Shown one piece after another: positions 18,265 to 27,477 of a stretch of 64,000 nucleotides of DNA. Position 1 is the first letter of the stretch. The number at the start of each line of letters is the position of its first letter. The position numbers and the translations under genes were made by a program. The DNA is from Actinospineispora acaciae DSM 45401 (GTDB taxonomy: Bacteria; Actinomycetota; Actinomycetes; Mycobacteriales; Pseudonocardiaceae), in contig NZ_JIAI01000008.1 of the NCBI RefSeq assembly GCF_000620785.1, positions 124,001-188,000 of the forward strand. The letters run 5' to 3'. Below the pieces are notes generated by a model that was not told the origin of the DNA, did not search any database, and saw only the letters and a program-made list of their open reading frames with translations.

Positions 18265-19256
18265 GCACGCTGGTCGCCGAGCCGGAGGGACCGGAGTGGT
18301 TGGAGGGCGCCGGCCTGCTCTCCGACATGGCCGACCTGTACAAGATCGGCGGCAAGGCCTTCGAGGGTGGCGGCGTGGACCCGTCCAAGGTCTCCGCCCC
18401 GCAGGCGACGATCGCGCTGGGCGGGGCCGGGCTGGCCGGGCTCGCCGCCATCGCCGACCCGCTCGAAGCGCTGGCCGGCGCCGGGCTCGGTTGGGTCATC
18501 GAGCACGTGTGGTTCCTGCGCGAGCCGCTCGACCAGCTCGCCGGCAACCCGAACGAGATCAAGGCACACGCTCAGACCTGGCACAACGTCGGGCTGGAGC
18601 TCGGACGGATCGCCGACGAGCACGAGAGCCAGCTCGGCCAGCTCGGCGGCTGGCAGGGCGCGGCGGCCGACGGCTACCGGCGGGCGGCGGCACGCCAGAA
18701 CGAGGTGATGCGCCAGGGCGCCGCGTCCGCCGAGGAGCTGTCCGGACGGATCATGACCAACGGCACGGTCGTCGCGACGGTCCGCTCGCTGGTCCGGGAC
18801 ACGATCGCCGACTTCGTCGTCAAGCTGGCGGAATGGGCGATCGCCGCGCTGGCCAGCGCCGCCGCCACGGCGGGCGCCTCGCTCGCCCCGATCATCGCGG
18901 GTGCGGTGGCGTCGGCGGTGAAGACCGCGTCCAAGATCGCGGAGCTGGTCTCCAAGCTGCTCAGGCACCTGGAGGAGGCGGGCGCGGCGCTGGGCAAGCT
19001 GGCCGGCTCCGCCGAGAAGCTGGCGTCCGGGCTGGCCACGGGGGCGAACGGGGTGCGGCCGAGCGGTGAGGCGGTGGCCGAGGGCCTGCGGCGGGTCGCC
19101 AAGGACGTCGCCCCGGCCCCGGGCCAGGCGCGCGAGGCGCTGGACCGGTTCGTCCAGAGCCAGCTCTCCGAGGACCGGGCGGCCGCCGCGGCGGTGGAGA
19201 CGCCGAAGCAGATCGGCACCACGGCGCGGGATCGGGAGAAATGGACGCCGCTGTGA
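18261..19256 (+). CDS. Large WXG-like, PPE-sized secretion-target protein
   Basis: This 331-aa Ala-rich protein has a first glycine-rich helical region, a WXG100-like hairpin at about residues 100-165 (TWHNVG, then GGWQGAAADGYRRAA), an amphipathic or hydrophobic double helix at ~190-235, and a helical C-terminal tail. No recognised toxin or enzyme domain ends the protein. It overlaps its upstream partner by ATGA and the downstream membrane-protein gene by 16 bp. A secreted pore- or scaffold-like partner is possible. No ESX secretion core genes are in the window. Confidence 0.65.
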   Translation: MSTLVAEPEGPEWLEGAGLLSDMADLYKIGGKAFEGGGVDPSKVSAPQATIALGGAGLAGLAAIADPLEALAGAGLGWVIEHVWFLREPLDQLAGNPNEIKAHAQTWHNVGLELGRIADEHESQLGQLGGWQGAAADGYRRAAARQNEVMRQGAASAEELSGRIMTNGTVVATVRSLVRDTIADFVVKLAEWAIAALASAAATAGASLAPIIAGAVASAVKTASKIAELVSKLLRHLEEAGAALGKLAGSAEKLASGLATGANGVRPSGEAVAEGLRRVAKDVAPAPGQAREALDRFVQSQLSEDRAAAAAVETPKQIGTTARDREKWTPL

Positions 19257-19687
19257 GCCCGGTGCGGCCGGCACCGAGTGCGGCCGAGCGGTGGCGCTGC
19301 GCGGCGCCGATGCTCGTGCTGGCCGTCGCCGGCGCGGTCCTGGTCGATGCGGCCGCTTTCGTCGCCGCGCACGGGCTCAGCTGGTGGGCGTTGGTTCTGC
19401 CCGCCGCCTGCCTGGTGCCGCTGGCGGCGGTGTGGACCCTCACCAGGTCGCCCACGAAATGGTGGGAGGCCGGCGCCTTCCTGGGGCTCGCCTCGGGCTT
19501 CATGGGGGGCCTGATACTGAGCTGGCGGTGGCCGGTGTGGGAAAGCATGCTGTCCGTGCTGCCGGGGCTCGCGCTCGCGGTGGCCGGCGCCTGGCTCACC
19601 CACCAGGCCGGTCGCAACTGGGAGCACCCGCCGGCCCGCGAGGCCCGGCCGCCCCCGAGCCCGCACGCCGGCCCGTTCCTTCGGTGA
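19241..19687 (+). CDS. Four-TM membrane protein of the WXG module
   Basis: This 148-aa hydrophobic protein has about four membrane segments (residues ~23-43, 46-67, 77-95, 101-117) and a Pro-rich C-terminal tail. I do not recognise its family. The ATG at 19241 overlaps the previous gene; GTG 19253 is an alternative start. Tight coupling suggests it is a membrane partner or immunity-like protein for the WXG-like protein; this is inference. Confidence 0.6.
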   Translation: MDAAVSPVRPAPSAAERWRCAAPMLVLAVAGAVLVDAAAFVAAHGLSWWALVLPAACLVPLAAVWTLTRSPTKWWEAGAFLGLASGFMGGLILSWRWPVWESMLSVLPGLALAVAGAWLTHQAGRNWEHPPAREARPPPSPHAGPFLR

Positions 19688-19758
19688 GGTTCCTCCGGTC
19701 GGCTGAGTGTGCGTGCGGCGGCACAGATCGACTTCCGGTCGCCCGCTAGGGTGGTCCG

Positions 19759-20625
19759 ATGGGCATTCCGACTTCGGTGTGGTTCATCATCGCCGCGGTC
19801 GCGCTCGTGCTCGGCCTGCTCATGCTGCGGGCGGCGCAGCGGGCCGGCAGCGGCCAGTCCCGTGACCGCCGGCGCTGGGCGGCCCAGAAGGAATGGGAGT
19901 ACCTGGACAACGATCCGGTGCTGCCCAGCCGCTGGCGCTACGGCACCATCCACCAGGGCGGACCCGGCGTCGCGCGCAACCTGGTGACCGGCTCGGTGCC
20001 CACCTCGGAGGGCCGCCGGCTGGTGTACGTGTTCGACCACGAGCAGGCCGGACGGCTCAGCTCGGTGGTGGTGGCCGTGCAGCGGCGCAGCTCCATCGGC
20101 GGCGCGTTCGAGCTGCGGCTGCCGTCCGCCCCGCTGCCCGACGACGCCGGCCTCGACCTGCTCGAACCGGTCGGCGAGCGGTACGCCTTCGTGTCCGACG
20201 CCGCCGCGATCCGCCCGCTGATCACGCCCCGGCTGGTGCGCGCGGCCGACGCCATCGGCGAGGAGGTCGAGCTGCTCTGGGCGGAGGACTCCTGGGTGCT
20301 GTGCACCGCGCCGCTGGACTCCGCGCCCGAGCACCTGCAGGAGCTGCTCGACCAGCTCATCGAGGTGGCCGCCGCGTTGGAGGAGGCCGTCAGGGGCGGC
20401 GGCCGCCCGTCCCAGCCGCCGAGGGACGAACCGGCGGAGCCCGAGCCGGAGCTGTCCGAGCCGCACCCCGCGCACCCCTCGTCGTCCTCGGCGGCGTCCT
20501 GGGCGCGCTCGTTCTCCGCGCGCCCGACGTTCGGCGCCGGCCGGCGTTCGCGTGAGCAGCCGGAGCCGGAGGTGACCGACGAGGTCGACCGGCAGTTCCC
20601 GGACAACAACTCCAGCCGGTCGTGA
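19759..20625 (+). CDS. Membrane-anchored conserved protein, Rv0383c-like by position
   Basis: This 288-aa protein has one N-terminal membrane segment (residues ~6-23), a globular part with aromatic and charged motifs (KEWEYLDNDPVL near 43, RLVYVFDHEQAG near 88), and a disordered Pro/Glu/Ser tail after ~215. It sits directly upstream of the SDR-pyrE-trmH genes, the position of the conserved Rv0383c in mycobacteria, and its size is similar. Function is unknown. Its TGA overlaps the GTG start of the SDR gene. Confidence 0.7.
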   Translation: MGIPTSVWFIIAAVALVLGLLMLRAAQRAGSGQSRDRRRWAAQKEWEYLDNDPVLPSRWRYGTIHQGGPGVARNLVTGSVPTSEGRRLVYVFDHEQAGRLSSVVVAVQRRSSIGGAFELRLPSAPLPDDAGLDLLEPVGERYAFVSDAAAIRPLITPRLVRAADAIGEEVELLWAEDSWVLCTAPLDSAPEHLQELLDQLIEVAAALEEAVRGGGRPSQPPRDEPAEPEPELSEPHPAHPSSSSAASWARSFSARPTFGAGRRSREQPEPEVTDEVDRQFPDNNSSRS

Positions 20626-21392
20626 CCACCGCCCTCATCACCGGTGCCACCGCCGGCATCGGGGCCGCGTTCGTCCGCAGGCTGGCCGCCGAGCACGACC
20701 GGCTGGTGCTGGTCGCCCGCGACACCGCCCGCCTGGAGGCCGCCGCCGCCGAGCTGCGGGGGCGGCATCGCGTCGAGGTCGAGGTGCTCACCGCCGACCT
20801 GGCCACCGAGGCCGGCCGGGCCGCCGTGGAGGCCAGGCTCGCCGACCCCGGGGTGGACCTGCTGGTGAACAACGCCGGCATCGGCCTGCGCGACGAGTTC
20901 ATCAACGAGCCGATCGAGGCCGAGCAGGCCCAGCTGGACATCAACGTCACGAGCGTGCTGCGGCTGACCCGCGCCGCGATCCCGGCCATGGTCGAACGCG
21001 GCTCCGGCACGGTGATCAACGTCTCCAGCGTGGCCGGCTTCTTTCCCGGCCGCAGCGCGACGTACAGCGCCGGCAAGGCCTGGGTGACGACGTTCAGCGA
21101 GGGCCTGGCCGCGGCGCTGGCCGGCACCGGCGTGCGGGTCATGGCGCTGTGCCCCGGGTTCGTCCGCACCGAGTTCCACCAGCGGGCCGGGATCGACGTG
21201 GGCGCCCGCACCGGACCGTTCTGGCTGGACGCCGACCGGGTGGTGGCCGACGGCATGGCCGACCTGGCGCGCGGCCGGGTGGTGTCGGTGCCGAGCCTGC
21301 CGTACAAGGCGCTGGTCGGGCTGTTCGACGTGCTGCCCCGGCCGCTGGTGCGCACCCTGATCAGGCGCGGCGAACGGAGGATGCGGCGGTGA
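20622..21392 (+). CDS. Short-chain dehydrogenase (SDR)
   Basis: This 256-aa NAD(P)-binding oxidoreductase has TGATAGIGAAFV at residues ~7-18, NNAGIG near 84, INVSSVAG near 132 and a YSAGK active-site motif at ~148. The C-terminal part (LPYKALVGLFDVLPRPLVR) is basic-hydrophobic, as in membrane-associated lipid-acting SDRs. It overlaps both neighbours by GTGA, forming a translationally coupled run with the gene upstream and pyrE. The substrate is unknown. Confidence 0.88.
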   Translation: MTTALITGATAGIGAAFVRRLAAEHDRLVLVARDTARLEAAAAELRGRHRVEVEVLTADLATEAGRAAVEARLADPGVDLLVNNAGIGLRDEFINEPIEAEQAQLDINVTSVLRLTRAAIPAMVERGSGTVINVSSVAGFFPGRSATYSAGKAWVTTFSEGLAAALAGTGVRVMALCPGFVRTEFHQRAGIDVGARTGPFWLDADRVVADGMADLARGRVVSVPSLPYKALVGLFDVLPRPLVRTLIRRGERRMRR

Positions 21393-21934
21393 CCGACCGG
21401 GAACGGCTGGCCACGCTGATCGGCGAGCTGGCGGTGGTGCACGGGCGGGTCACGCTGTCTTCGGGCGCGGAGGCCGACTACTACGTCGACCTGCGCCGGG
21501 CCACGCTGCACCACCTGGCGGCGCCGCTGATCGGCCGGCTGGTGCGGGCGCTGACCGCCGACTGGACCTACGACGCGGTGGGCGGGCTGACGCTGGGCGC
21601 CGACCCGGTCGCCACCGCCGTGCTGCACGCGGCGTCGGCGGACGGCGCGCGGGTGGACGCGTTCGTGGTGCGCAAGGAGACCAAGCGGCACGGCATGCAG
21701 CGCCTCGTCGAGGGGCCGGACGTGGCCGGGCGGCGGGTGCTCGTGGTGGAGGACACGTCCACCACCGGCGCCTCGGTGCTGACCGCCGTGCGCGGCGTGA
21801 TCGCCGCCGGGGCGACCGTCGCCGGGGTGGCCACCGTGGTGGACCGCGACACCGGCGCCCGCGAGGCCATCGAGGCCGAGGGTTTTCCGTACCGCGCCGT
21901 GCTCGGCCTCGACGACCTGGGGTTGTCGTCCTGA
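21389..21934 (+). CDS. pyrE: Orotate phosphoribosyltransferase
   Basis: This 181-aa enzyme makes orotidine monophosphate from orotate and PRPP in pyrimidine synthesis. The PRPP-binding motif VLVVEDTSTTGAS is at ~117-129, and the catalytic-loop Lys/Arg/His residues are in VRKETKRHGMQR (~92-103). The GTG start overlaps the SDR stop (GTGA) and has GGAGG at 21376-21380. Its own TGA overlaps the putative CTG start of the methyltransferase gene (CTGA). Confidence 0.94.
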   Translation: MTDRERLATLIGELAVVHGRVTLSSGAEADYYVDLRRATLHHLAAPLIGRLVRALTADWTYDAVGGLTLGADPVATAVLHAASADGARVDAFVVRKETKRHGMQRLVEGPDVAGRRVLVVEDTSTTGASVLTAVRGVIAAGATVAGVATVVDRDTGAREAIEAEGFPYRAVLGLDDLGLSS

Positions 21935-22578
21935 CCGCGCCGGGCCCCACCGAGTGGACGGCCGGCGAGCCGGTCGGCGTCGGCCCGTGGCAGGGCGAGT
22001 GGCCGGACGACCCGCGCTACGACCCCGAGCTGCTGCGCGAGGGTGACCGTCGCAACGTCGTCGATGCGTACCGGTACTGGCGCCGCGACGCGATCATCGC
22101 CGATATCGACGCCCGCCGGCATCCGTTCCACGTGGCCATCGAGAACTTCGGGCACGACCACAACATCGGCACCGTGGTCCGCACCGCCAACGCGTTCGCC
22201 GCCGCCGCCGTGCACATCGTCGGCAAGGCCCGCTGGAACCGCCGGGGCGCCATGGTGACCGACCGCTACCAGCACCTGCACCACCATCCGGACGTCGCGT
22301 CACTGCTCGCGTTCGCGTCCTCGCACGGGCTGGCCGTGGTCGCCGTCGACAACTCCCCCGGCTCCACCCGCCTCGAACAGGCGACCCTCCCCCGCGAGTG
22401 CGTCCTCCTGTTCGGCCAGGAGGGTCCTGGCGTGTCGAAGTCCGCGATCGCGGCCGCCACCCTCACCGTGTCCATAGCCCAGTTCGGCTCCACCCGCTCC
22501 ATCAACGCCGGCGTGGCGGCCGGCATCGCCATGCACACCTGGATCCGCCAACACGCCACCCTCACCGCCGCCTGGTAA
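21931..22578 (+). CDS. TrmH/SpoU-family RNA 2'-O-methyltransferase, CTG start
   Basis: This 215-aa SPOUT methyltransferase uses S-adenosylmethionine on tRNA or rRNA. The knot motifs are intact: ENFGHDHNIGTVVRTAN near residues 71-87, LLFGQEGPGV near 159-168 and FGSTRSINAGVAAG near 186-199. The conserved N-terminal region (GPWQGEW, DPRYDPELLREGDRRNV) lies upstream of the first GTG (22132). In that frame the only plausible initiation codon is CTG at 21931, overlapping the pyrE stop as CTGA with GGGG 8-11 nt upstream. The position next to pyrE matches Rv0380c. Confidence 0.88.
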   Translation: MTAPGPTEWTAGEPVGVGPWQGEWPDDPRYDPELLREGDRRNVVDAYRYWRRDAIIADIDARRHPFHVAIENFGHDHNIGTVVRTANAFAAAAVHIVGKARWNRRGAMVTDRYQHLHHHPDVASLLAFASSHGLAVVAVDNSPGSTRLEQATLPRECVLLFGQEGPGVSKSAIAAATLTVSIAQFGSTRSINAGVAAGIAMHTWIRQHATLTAAW

Positions 22579-22605
22579 ACCCCGCCCGCGCCCGTACCCC
22601 GCTTA

Positions 22606-22649
22606 CGCGAGTCGGGGATTTCGTCAGGGTGAGTCGCGGATTTCATCAG
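22606..22649 (+). repeat. Intergenic repeat A, copy A3
   Basis: GAGTCG, linker GGGATTTCGTCAGGGT, GAGTCG, then CGGATTTCATCAG. It lies 28 nt after the methyltransferase gene and, with inverted copy A4, brackets the alcohol dehydrogenase gene. Confidence 0.87.
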
Positions 22650-22756
22650 CTGCGAATCAGGCGCCCCCGGTCGATCTCTGCGTACGATGTCACGCTAGAA
22701 CGATCTATCAAGAGAGAGAACGACGGCACCTCACACCACCCACAGGGGGCACACCG

Positions 22757-24034
22757 ATGGCGGTCACCCATCCACGCACCGACACCACGCGGCCCGAATC
22801 CGATGCTCGCTTCCGCCCGCGAGGCACCCTCCGACGGGCCGCGACCATGCTGTCCCCGGCCGCGGCGGTCGCCAACAAGGCCGCCCTGGAACGCGACGCC
22901 GGCGACCGCGTCGAACGCCTGATCACCGCCGCGACCGACCGCATCCACCAACGCCGCCACCCCACTCGGCCGAGGATGCGCGCCCTGATCGCCTCCGGCG
23001 GCGCCCGCCTGGCCTGGCAAGACATCCCGGTACCCCAGGACCCGGGCCCGGACGGCGCGATGGTCCGCCCGATCGCGGTGGCCACCTGCGACCTCGACCG
23101 CGCGCTCGCGCTCGGCGCCACCCCGTTCCCGCTGTCGCTGAGCATCGGCCACGAATGCGCCGCCGAGGTCCTCACCGTCGGCGAACGCGTCACCACCGTG
23201 GCACCCGGCCAGCGCGTCTGCGTCCCCTTCCAGATCAACTGCGGCCGCTGCCTGCCCTGCCGCGCCGGCCTGACCAGCAACTGCGCCGAGGTCCCACCGC
23301 TGTCGATGTACGGCTTCGGGATGGGCGGCGGCCACTGGGGCGGGGCGCTGGCCGACCAGCTGGCGGTGCCGTACGCGGACGCCATGCTGGTCCCGCTGCC
23401 GGACGGGGTGGACCCGGTCGCGGCGGCCAGCGTGTCGGACACCATCTGTGACGGCTACCGCCACATCGCGCCGCACCTGCCCGGCCTGCTGCGCCGCGAC
23501 CCGGACGCCGACGTGCTCCTGATCGGCTGCCTCGGCCGGCGCACGATCTACAGCCCGAGCGTCACCCTCTACGCCGGCCAGCTCGCGCTCGCGCTGGGCG
23601 CCCGCCGGGTGCGGCTGGCCGACGGCCGCCCCGAGGTGCGCGCGGCCGCCGAGCGCCTCGGCCTCGAACCGCTGCGCCCGCGCGACCTGCGCCACGCCAC
23701 GCCCGCCCCGCTCGTGGTCGCGGCCACCGTGTCCTCGCGCGGGGTGTGGACGGCGCTATCGCTGACCGCTCCGGACGGCGTGTGCAGCAGCGTCGGCGGC
23801 CTGCACCGCACCGCCCGGATCCCCGCCATCGGGATGTACACGCACAACGCCTCGTTCCACGTCGGGCGGACGAACGCGCGGGCACTGATGCCCGGGGTGC
23901 TGGACCTGATGGCCGCCGGCCGGTTCCACCCCGAGCGAGTGATCAGCACCCACGGCGCGCTGGACGACGCGCCCCGGCTCCTGGCCAGGCACTACCGCAG
24001 CAGCGACATCAAGACGGTGCTCAGCGCGGCCTGA
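22757..24034 (+). CDS. Zinc-binding alcohol dehydrogenase-like protein
   Basis: This 425-aa medium-chain dehydrogenase-like protein has a structural zinc Cys cluster (NCGRCLPCRAGLTSNC, ~159-174), a catalytic-zinc ATCDLD Cys near 112 and GHECAAEV near 132. It is odd in two ways: an extra ~75-residue N-terminal region not seen in typical ADHs, and a degenerate nucleotide-binding loop (LLIGCLGRRTI in place of GxGxxG). Cofactor use and substrate are therefore uncertain. The gene stands alone between inverted repeats A3 and A4; TAGA-ACGA-TCTA upstream (about 22703-22714) may be an operator. Confidence 0.8.
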   Translation: MAVTHPRTDTTRPESDARFRPRGTLRRAATMLSPAAAVANKAALERDAGDRVERLITAATDRIHQRRHPTRPRMRALIASGGARLAWQDIPVPQDPGPDGAMVRPIAVATCDLDRALALGATPFPLSLSIGHECAAEVLTVGERVTTVAPGQRVCVPFQINCGRCLPCRAGLTSNCAEVPPLSMYGFGMGGGHWGGALADQLAVPYADAMLVPLPDGVDPVAAASVSDTICDGYRHIAPHLPGLLRRDPDADVLLIGCLGRRTIYSPSVTLYAGQLALALGARRVRLADGRPEVRAAAERLGLEPLRPRDLRHATPAPLVVAATVSSRGVWTALSLTAPDGVCSSVGGLHRTARIPAIGMYTHNASFHVGRTNARALMPGVLDLMAAGRFHPERVISTHGALDDAPRLLARHYRSSDIKTVLSAA

Positions 24035-24075
24035 CAGAACTCGCGACTCACCCTGACGAAATCCCCGACTCGCGG
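24031..24075 (-). repeat. Intergenic repeat A, copy A4
   Basis: On the minus strand: GAGTCG, linker GGGATTTCGTCAGGGT, GAGTCG, then CGAGTTCTGTCAG. The linker is identical to that of A3. The end of the repeat overlaps the dehydrogenase stop codon. Confidence 0.87.
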
Positions 24076-24096
24076 ACGGGTGGGTACGGGCGTGAG

Positions 24097-24789
24097 CTAG
24101 TGGGACTCGGCGGGGATGGGGTCCTCGTCGATGGGCTTGCGCATCTCCTGGCGGTAGCGGTACAGGCCGTAGCCGGTACCTAGGACGAAGAAGGCCACGG
24201 AGCCGATGGTTGCGGCCTGGCGGAGCCAGGGGAGGGCGTTGAGCAGGCCGGAGCCGTAGTAGCCGGCCAGGAGCAGGGTGGGGACCCAAGCGAGGGCGCC
24301 GAGGGTGTTGGCGGTGATGTAGCGGCGGTTGTTCATCCCGGCCGCGCCGGCGATCATGGGGGCGAGCGTGCGCACCCAGGGCAGCCACCGCGCCACCACC
24401 ACCGACCAGAACCCCCACTTGTCGAAGAACGCGCGCGCCCTGGCCAGGTTCGCCCTGTTCAGGATCCGTCCGTCCTTGCGGGCCAGGATCCGGGCGCCGG
24501 TGCGCCGGCCGATCAGGAAGCCGACCTGGTTGCCGCCGACCGCCATCACGGTGGCCAGCCCGGCCAGCAGCCAGGCGCTGAGGTGCTGCTCGTGCGTGGC
24601 GAGCACCACCCCGGCCGCGAACAGCAGCGAGTCCCCCGGCAGGAACAGCCCGACGATGAACGCGCACTCCAGGAACACGAAGGAGAGCACGACCACCCAC
24701 ACCATGGTCGGAGTGGCGTCGGTCAGCATCCCGGACGCGGACAGCTGACCCCCGGCCAGGCCGGTCATCGAGGTCAGCAGGCTGCTCAC
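24097..24789 (-). CDS. DedA/VTT-family membrane protein 1
   Basis: This 230-aa SNARE-associated/VTT (DedA) membrane protein has the family motif ECAFIVGLFLPGDSLLF near residues 41-57 and the basic re-entrant region RWLPWVRTLAPMIAG near 134-148. DedA proteins are linked to lipid flipping and envelope stability. The C terminus is a charged cytoplasmic tail. It is followed on the same strand by repeat A4 and preceded by a second dedA gene 46 nt away, so the pair is likely co-transcribed. Confidence 0.93.
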   Translation of the reverse strand: MSSLLTSMTGLAGGQLSASGMLTDATPTMVWVVVLSFVFLECAFIVGLFLPGDSLLFAAGVVLATHEQHLSAWLLAGLATVMAVGGNQVGFLIGRRTGARILARKDGRILNRANLARARAFFDKWGFWSVVVARWLPWVRTLAPMIAGAAGMNNRRYITANTLGALAWVPTLLLAGYYGSGLLNALPWLRQAATIGSVAFFVLGTGYGLYRYRQEMRKPIDEDPIPAESH

Positions 24790-24835
24790 GGTGCTCCAGG
24801 ATAAGGTCGGGGGCGCGCGGGCCCGTCAGCTAAAT

Positions 24836-25513
24836 TCAGCCGAGCTCGGGTACCTCGTTCTCGCGGCGCTCCCGGCGTGCCTTCAGGAACTCCACGACGA
24901 TCGGGAGCACGGACAGCAGCACCACGCCCACCAGGATCAGCTCGATGTGGTCGCGGACGAACGCGAAGCTGCCCAACCAGTATCCCAAAAGTGTGACGCC
25001 CGCGGCCCATGCGACGCCGCCGATGAAGGAGTACGTCAGGTAGCGCTTGGGTTCCATCTTCCCGACGCCGGCCATCACGGTGATGAAGGTGCGCACGATC
25101 GGCACGAACCTGGCCATCACGATCGCCCGGTTGCCGTACTTCTCGAAGAACTCGTGCGTCTTGTCCACGTACTCGCGCTTGAACAGCCGCGAGTCAGGCC
25201 GGTCGAAGATGGCCGGCCCCGCCGCGCGGCCGATCCAGTAGCCGGACACGTTGCCGGCCAGCGCGCACACCACCAGCAGCGTGCAGAGCAGCCACAGCGG
25301 CGTGTCGATGGCGCCGGTGGCCACGAACATGCCGGCGGTGAACAGCAGCGAGTCGCCGGGCAGGAAGAACCCGACCAGCAGCCCGCATTCGGCAAAGATG
25401 ATCAGGCAGAGGCCGATGATCACGAACGGCCCGAGCGCGGGGATGATGTAGTTCGGGTCGAGCCACTTCAGGCCGCCGACTGCCAGTACGGGGGCGGATG
25501 CGAGGACGCTCAC
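24836..25513 (-). CDS. DedA/VTT-family membrane protein 2
   Basis: This 225-aa paralogue of the neighbouring DedA protein has ECGLLVGFFLPGDSLLF near residues 42-58 and RFVPIVRTFITVMAG near 134-148, with five or so membrane segments. A dedA gene near fba is also the mycobacterial arrangement (Rv0364-Rv0363c). The GTG start has no strong Shine-Dalgarno. It follows the sigma-factor/small-membrane-protein pair on the same strand. Confidence 0.94.
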   Translation of the reverse strand: MSVLASAPVLAVGGLKWLDPNYIIPALGPFVIIGLCLIIFAECGLLVGFFLPGDSLLFTAGMFVATGAIDTPLWLLCTLLVVCALAGNVSGYWIGRAAGPAIFDRPDSRLFKREYVDKTHEFFEKYGNRAIVMARFVPIVRTFITVMAGVGKMEPKRYLTYSFIGGVAWAAGVTLLGYWLGSFAFVRDHIELILVGVVLLSVLPIVVEFLKARRERRENEVPELG

Positions 25514-25538
25514 AACGCACCACGGTACCGGCCGCGCG

Positions 25539-25757
25539 CTAACCGCCGCCGAACGCCGGGAGCGAACCCGGCATGAAGATCGAGATCAGGGCCAGCGCGA
25601 CGCCCACCACCGCGCCGACCAGCAGCGCGATCATGAGCACCCAGCCGACCGGGAACGGGCGCGGCGGCGGCATCGGCCGCCGGGAGCCGGTCGCCATGGG
25701 TCGGCCGGCGCCGCCCTGTGCGCGCATCGCCTCGGACATCATCCGCTCCGGGTCCAT
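25539..25757 (-). CDS. Small membrane protein coupled to sigma factor
   Basis: This 72-aa protein has a Met/Arg/Pro-rich N terminus and one membrane segment at residues ~38-62, ending in a Gly-rich tail. I do not recognise a family. Its ATG directly abuts the TAG of the sigma gene with no intervening base, implying translational coupling. A regulatory partner of the sigma factor is possible, but nothing in the sequence shows an anti-sigma domain. Confidence 0.6.
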   Translation of the reverse strand: MDPERMMSEAMRAQGGAGRPMATGSRRPMPPPRPFPVGWVLMIALLVGAVVGVALALISIFMPGSLPAFGGG

Positions 25758-26351
25758 CTACCGCCGTCCGTCCGCCATCAGCTTGGCCACCGACCCCAAC
25801 GCCCGGCTCGCGGTGGACTTCACCGCGCCCCGGCTGATCCCGGCCGCCTCGGCGATCTCGGCCTCGGACAGCCCGCCGTAGTAGCGCAGCACCAGCACCT
25901 CACGCTGCCGGGGCGGCAGCTCGCGCAGCGCCTCCACCACCGCCTGGTGCTCGGCGGACAGGATCGCCATGGACTCCGCGGAGCGGGCGTTCACCATGTG
26001 CGGGGGAACGTACTCCCTGGCCGTGCGCCGGCGCCGCAGCACCGAGCGGGAGCCGTTGACCACGGCGGTACGCAGGTAGCCGAGCGCGGCGTACTCGTCG
26101 CGCAGCCCGGACCAGTGCCGGTGCAGCCCGGCGAACGCCTCCTGCACCACGTCCTCGGCCGTCGCCTGTTCGTCGACCAGGAACATGGCCAGCCGGACCA
26201 GCCGCATCCGGTGTTCGGCGTAGAGGTCGGCCAGCGTCATCGCCGGGGCTGCCGCCCCGGGGGCGGTGGTGTCGATCCGGCGCAGCTGGGAGAGGGTGCG
26301 CTCCACCACCCCGGAGACGGGCTCCGTGCCACTGTCGGTTTGGGAGCTCAC
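25758..26351 (-). CDS. ECF RNA polymerase sigma factor, SigE/SigM-like
   Basis: This 197-aa ECF sigma factor has region 2 at about residues 45-110 (HRMRLVRLAMFLVDEQATAE, then DVVQEAFAGLHR) and region 4 at ~138-190 (LPPRQREVLVLRYYGGLSEA, then EIAEAAGISRGAVKS), preceded by an unusual 40-residue N-terminal extension. It directs RNA polymerase to alternative promoters. No classical anti-sigma gene is adjacent, only the 72-aa membrane protein. It diverges from fba. Confidence 0.9.
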   Translation of the reverse strand: MSSQTDSGTEPVSGVVERTLSQLRRIDTTAPGAAAPAMTLADLYAEHRMRLVRLAMFLVDEQATAEDVVQEAFAGLHRHWSGLRDEYAALGYLRTAVVNGSRSVLRRRRTAREYVPPHMVNARSAESMAILSAEHQAVVEALRELPPRQREVLVLRYYGGLSEAEIAEAAGISRGAVKSTASRALGSVAKLMADGRR

Positions 26352-26445
26352 CCGACGAGGGTAGCCAGCTGGACGTTGCCCGTGCGCTCAGGTACGAGAT
26401 ACTGGGCCCTACCAGCCCGGCAGCCAGAGAGACGAGTGGACAGCT

Positions 26446-27476
<1,031 letters not shown>

Positions 27477-27477
<1 letters not shown>

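Noticed and set aside
22757..24034. Repeat-flanked dehydrogenase as a classical composite transposon
   Set aside because: The flanking repeats are only about 45 bp, carry no transposase, and also occur singly at five other sites.
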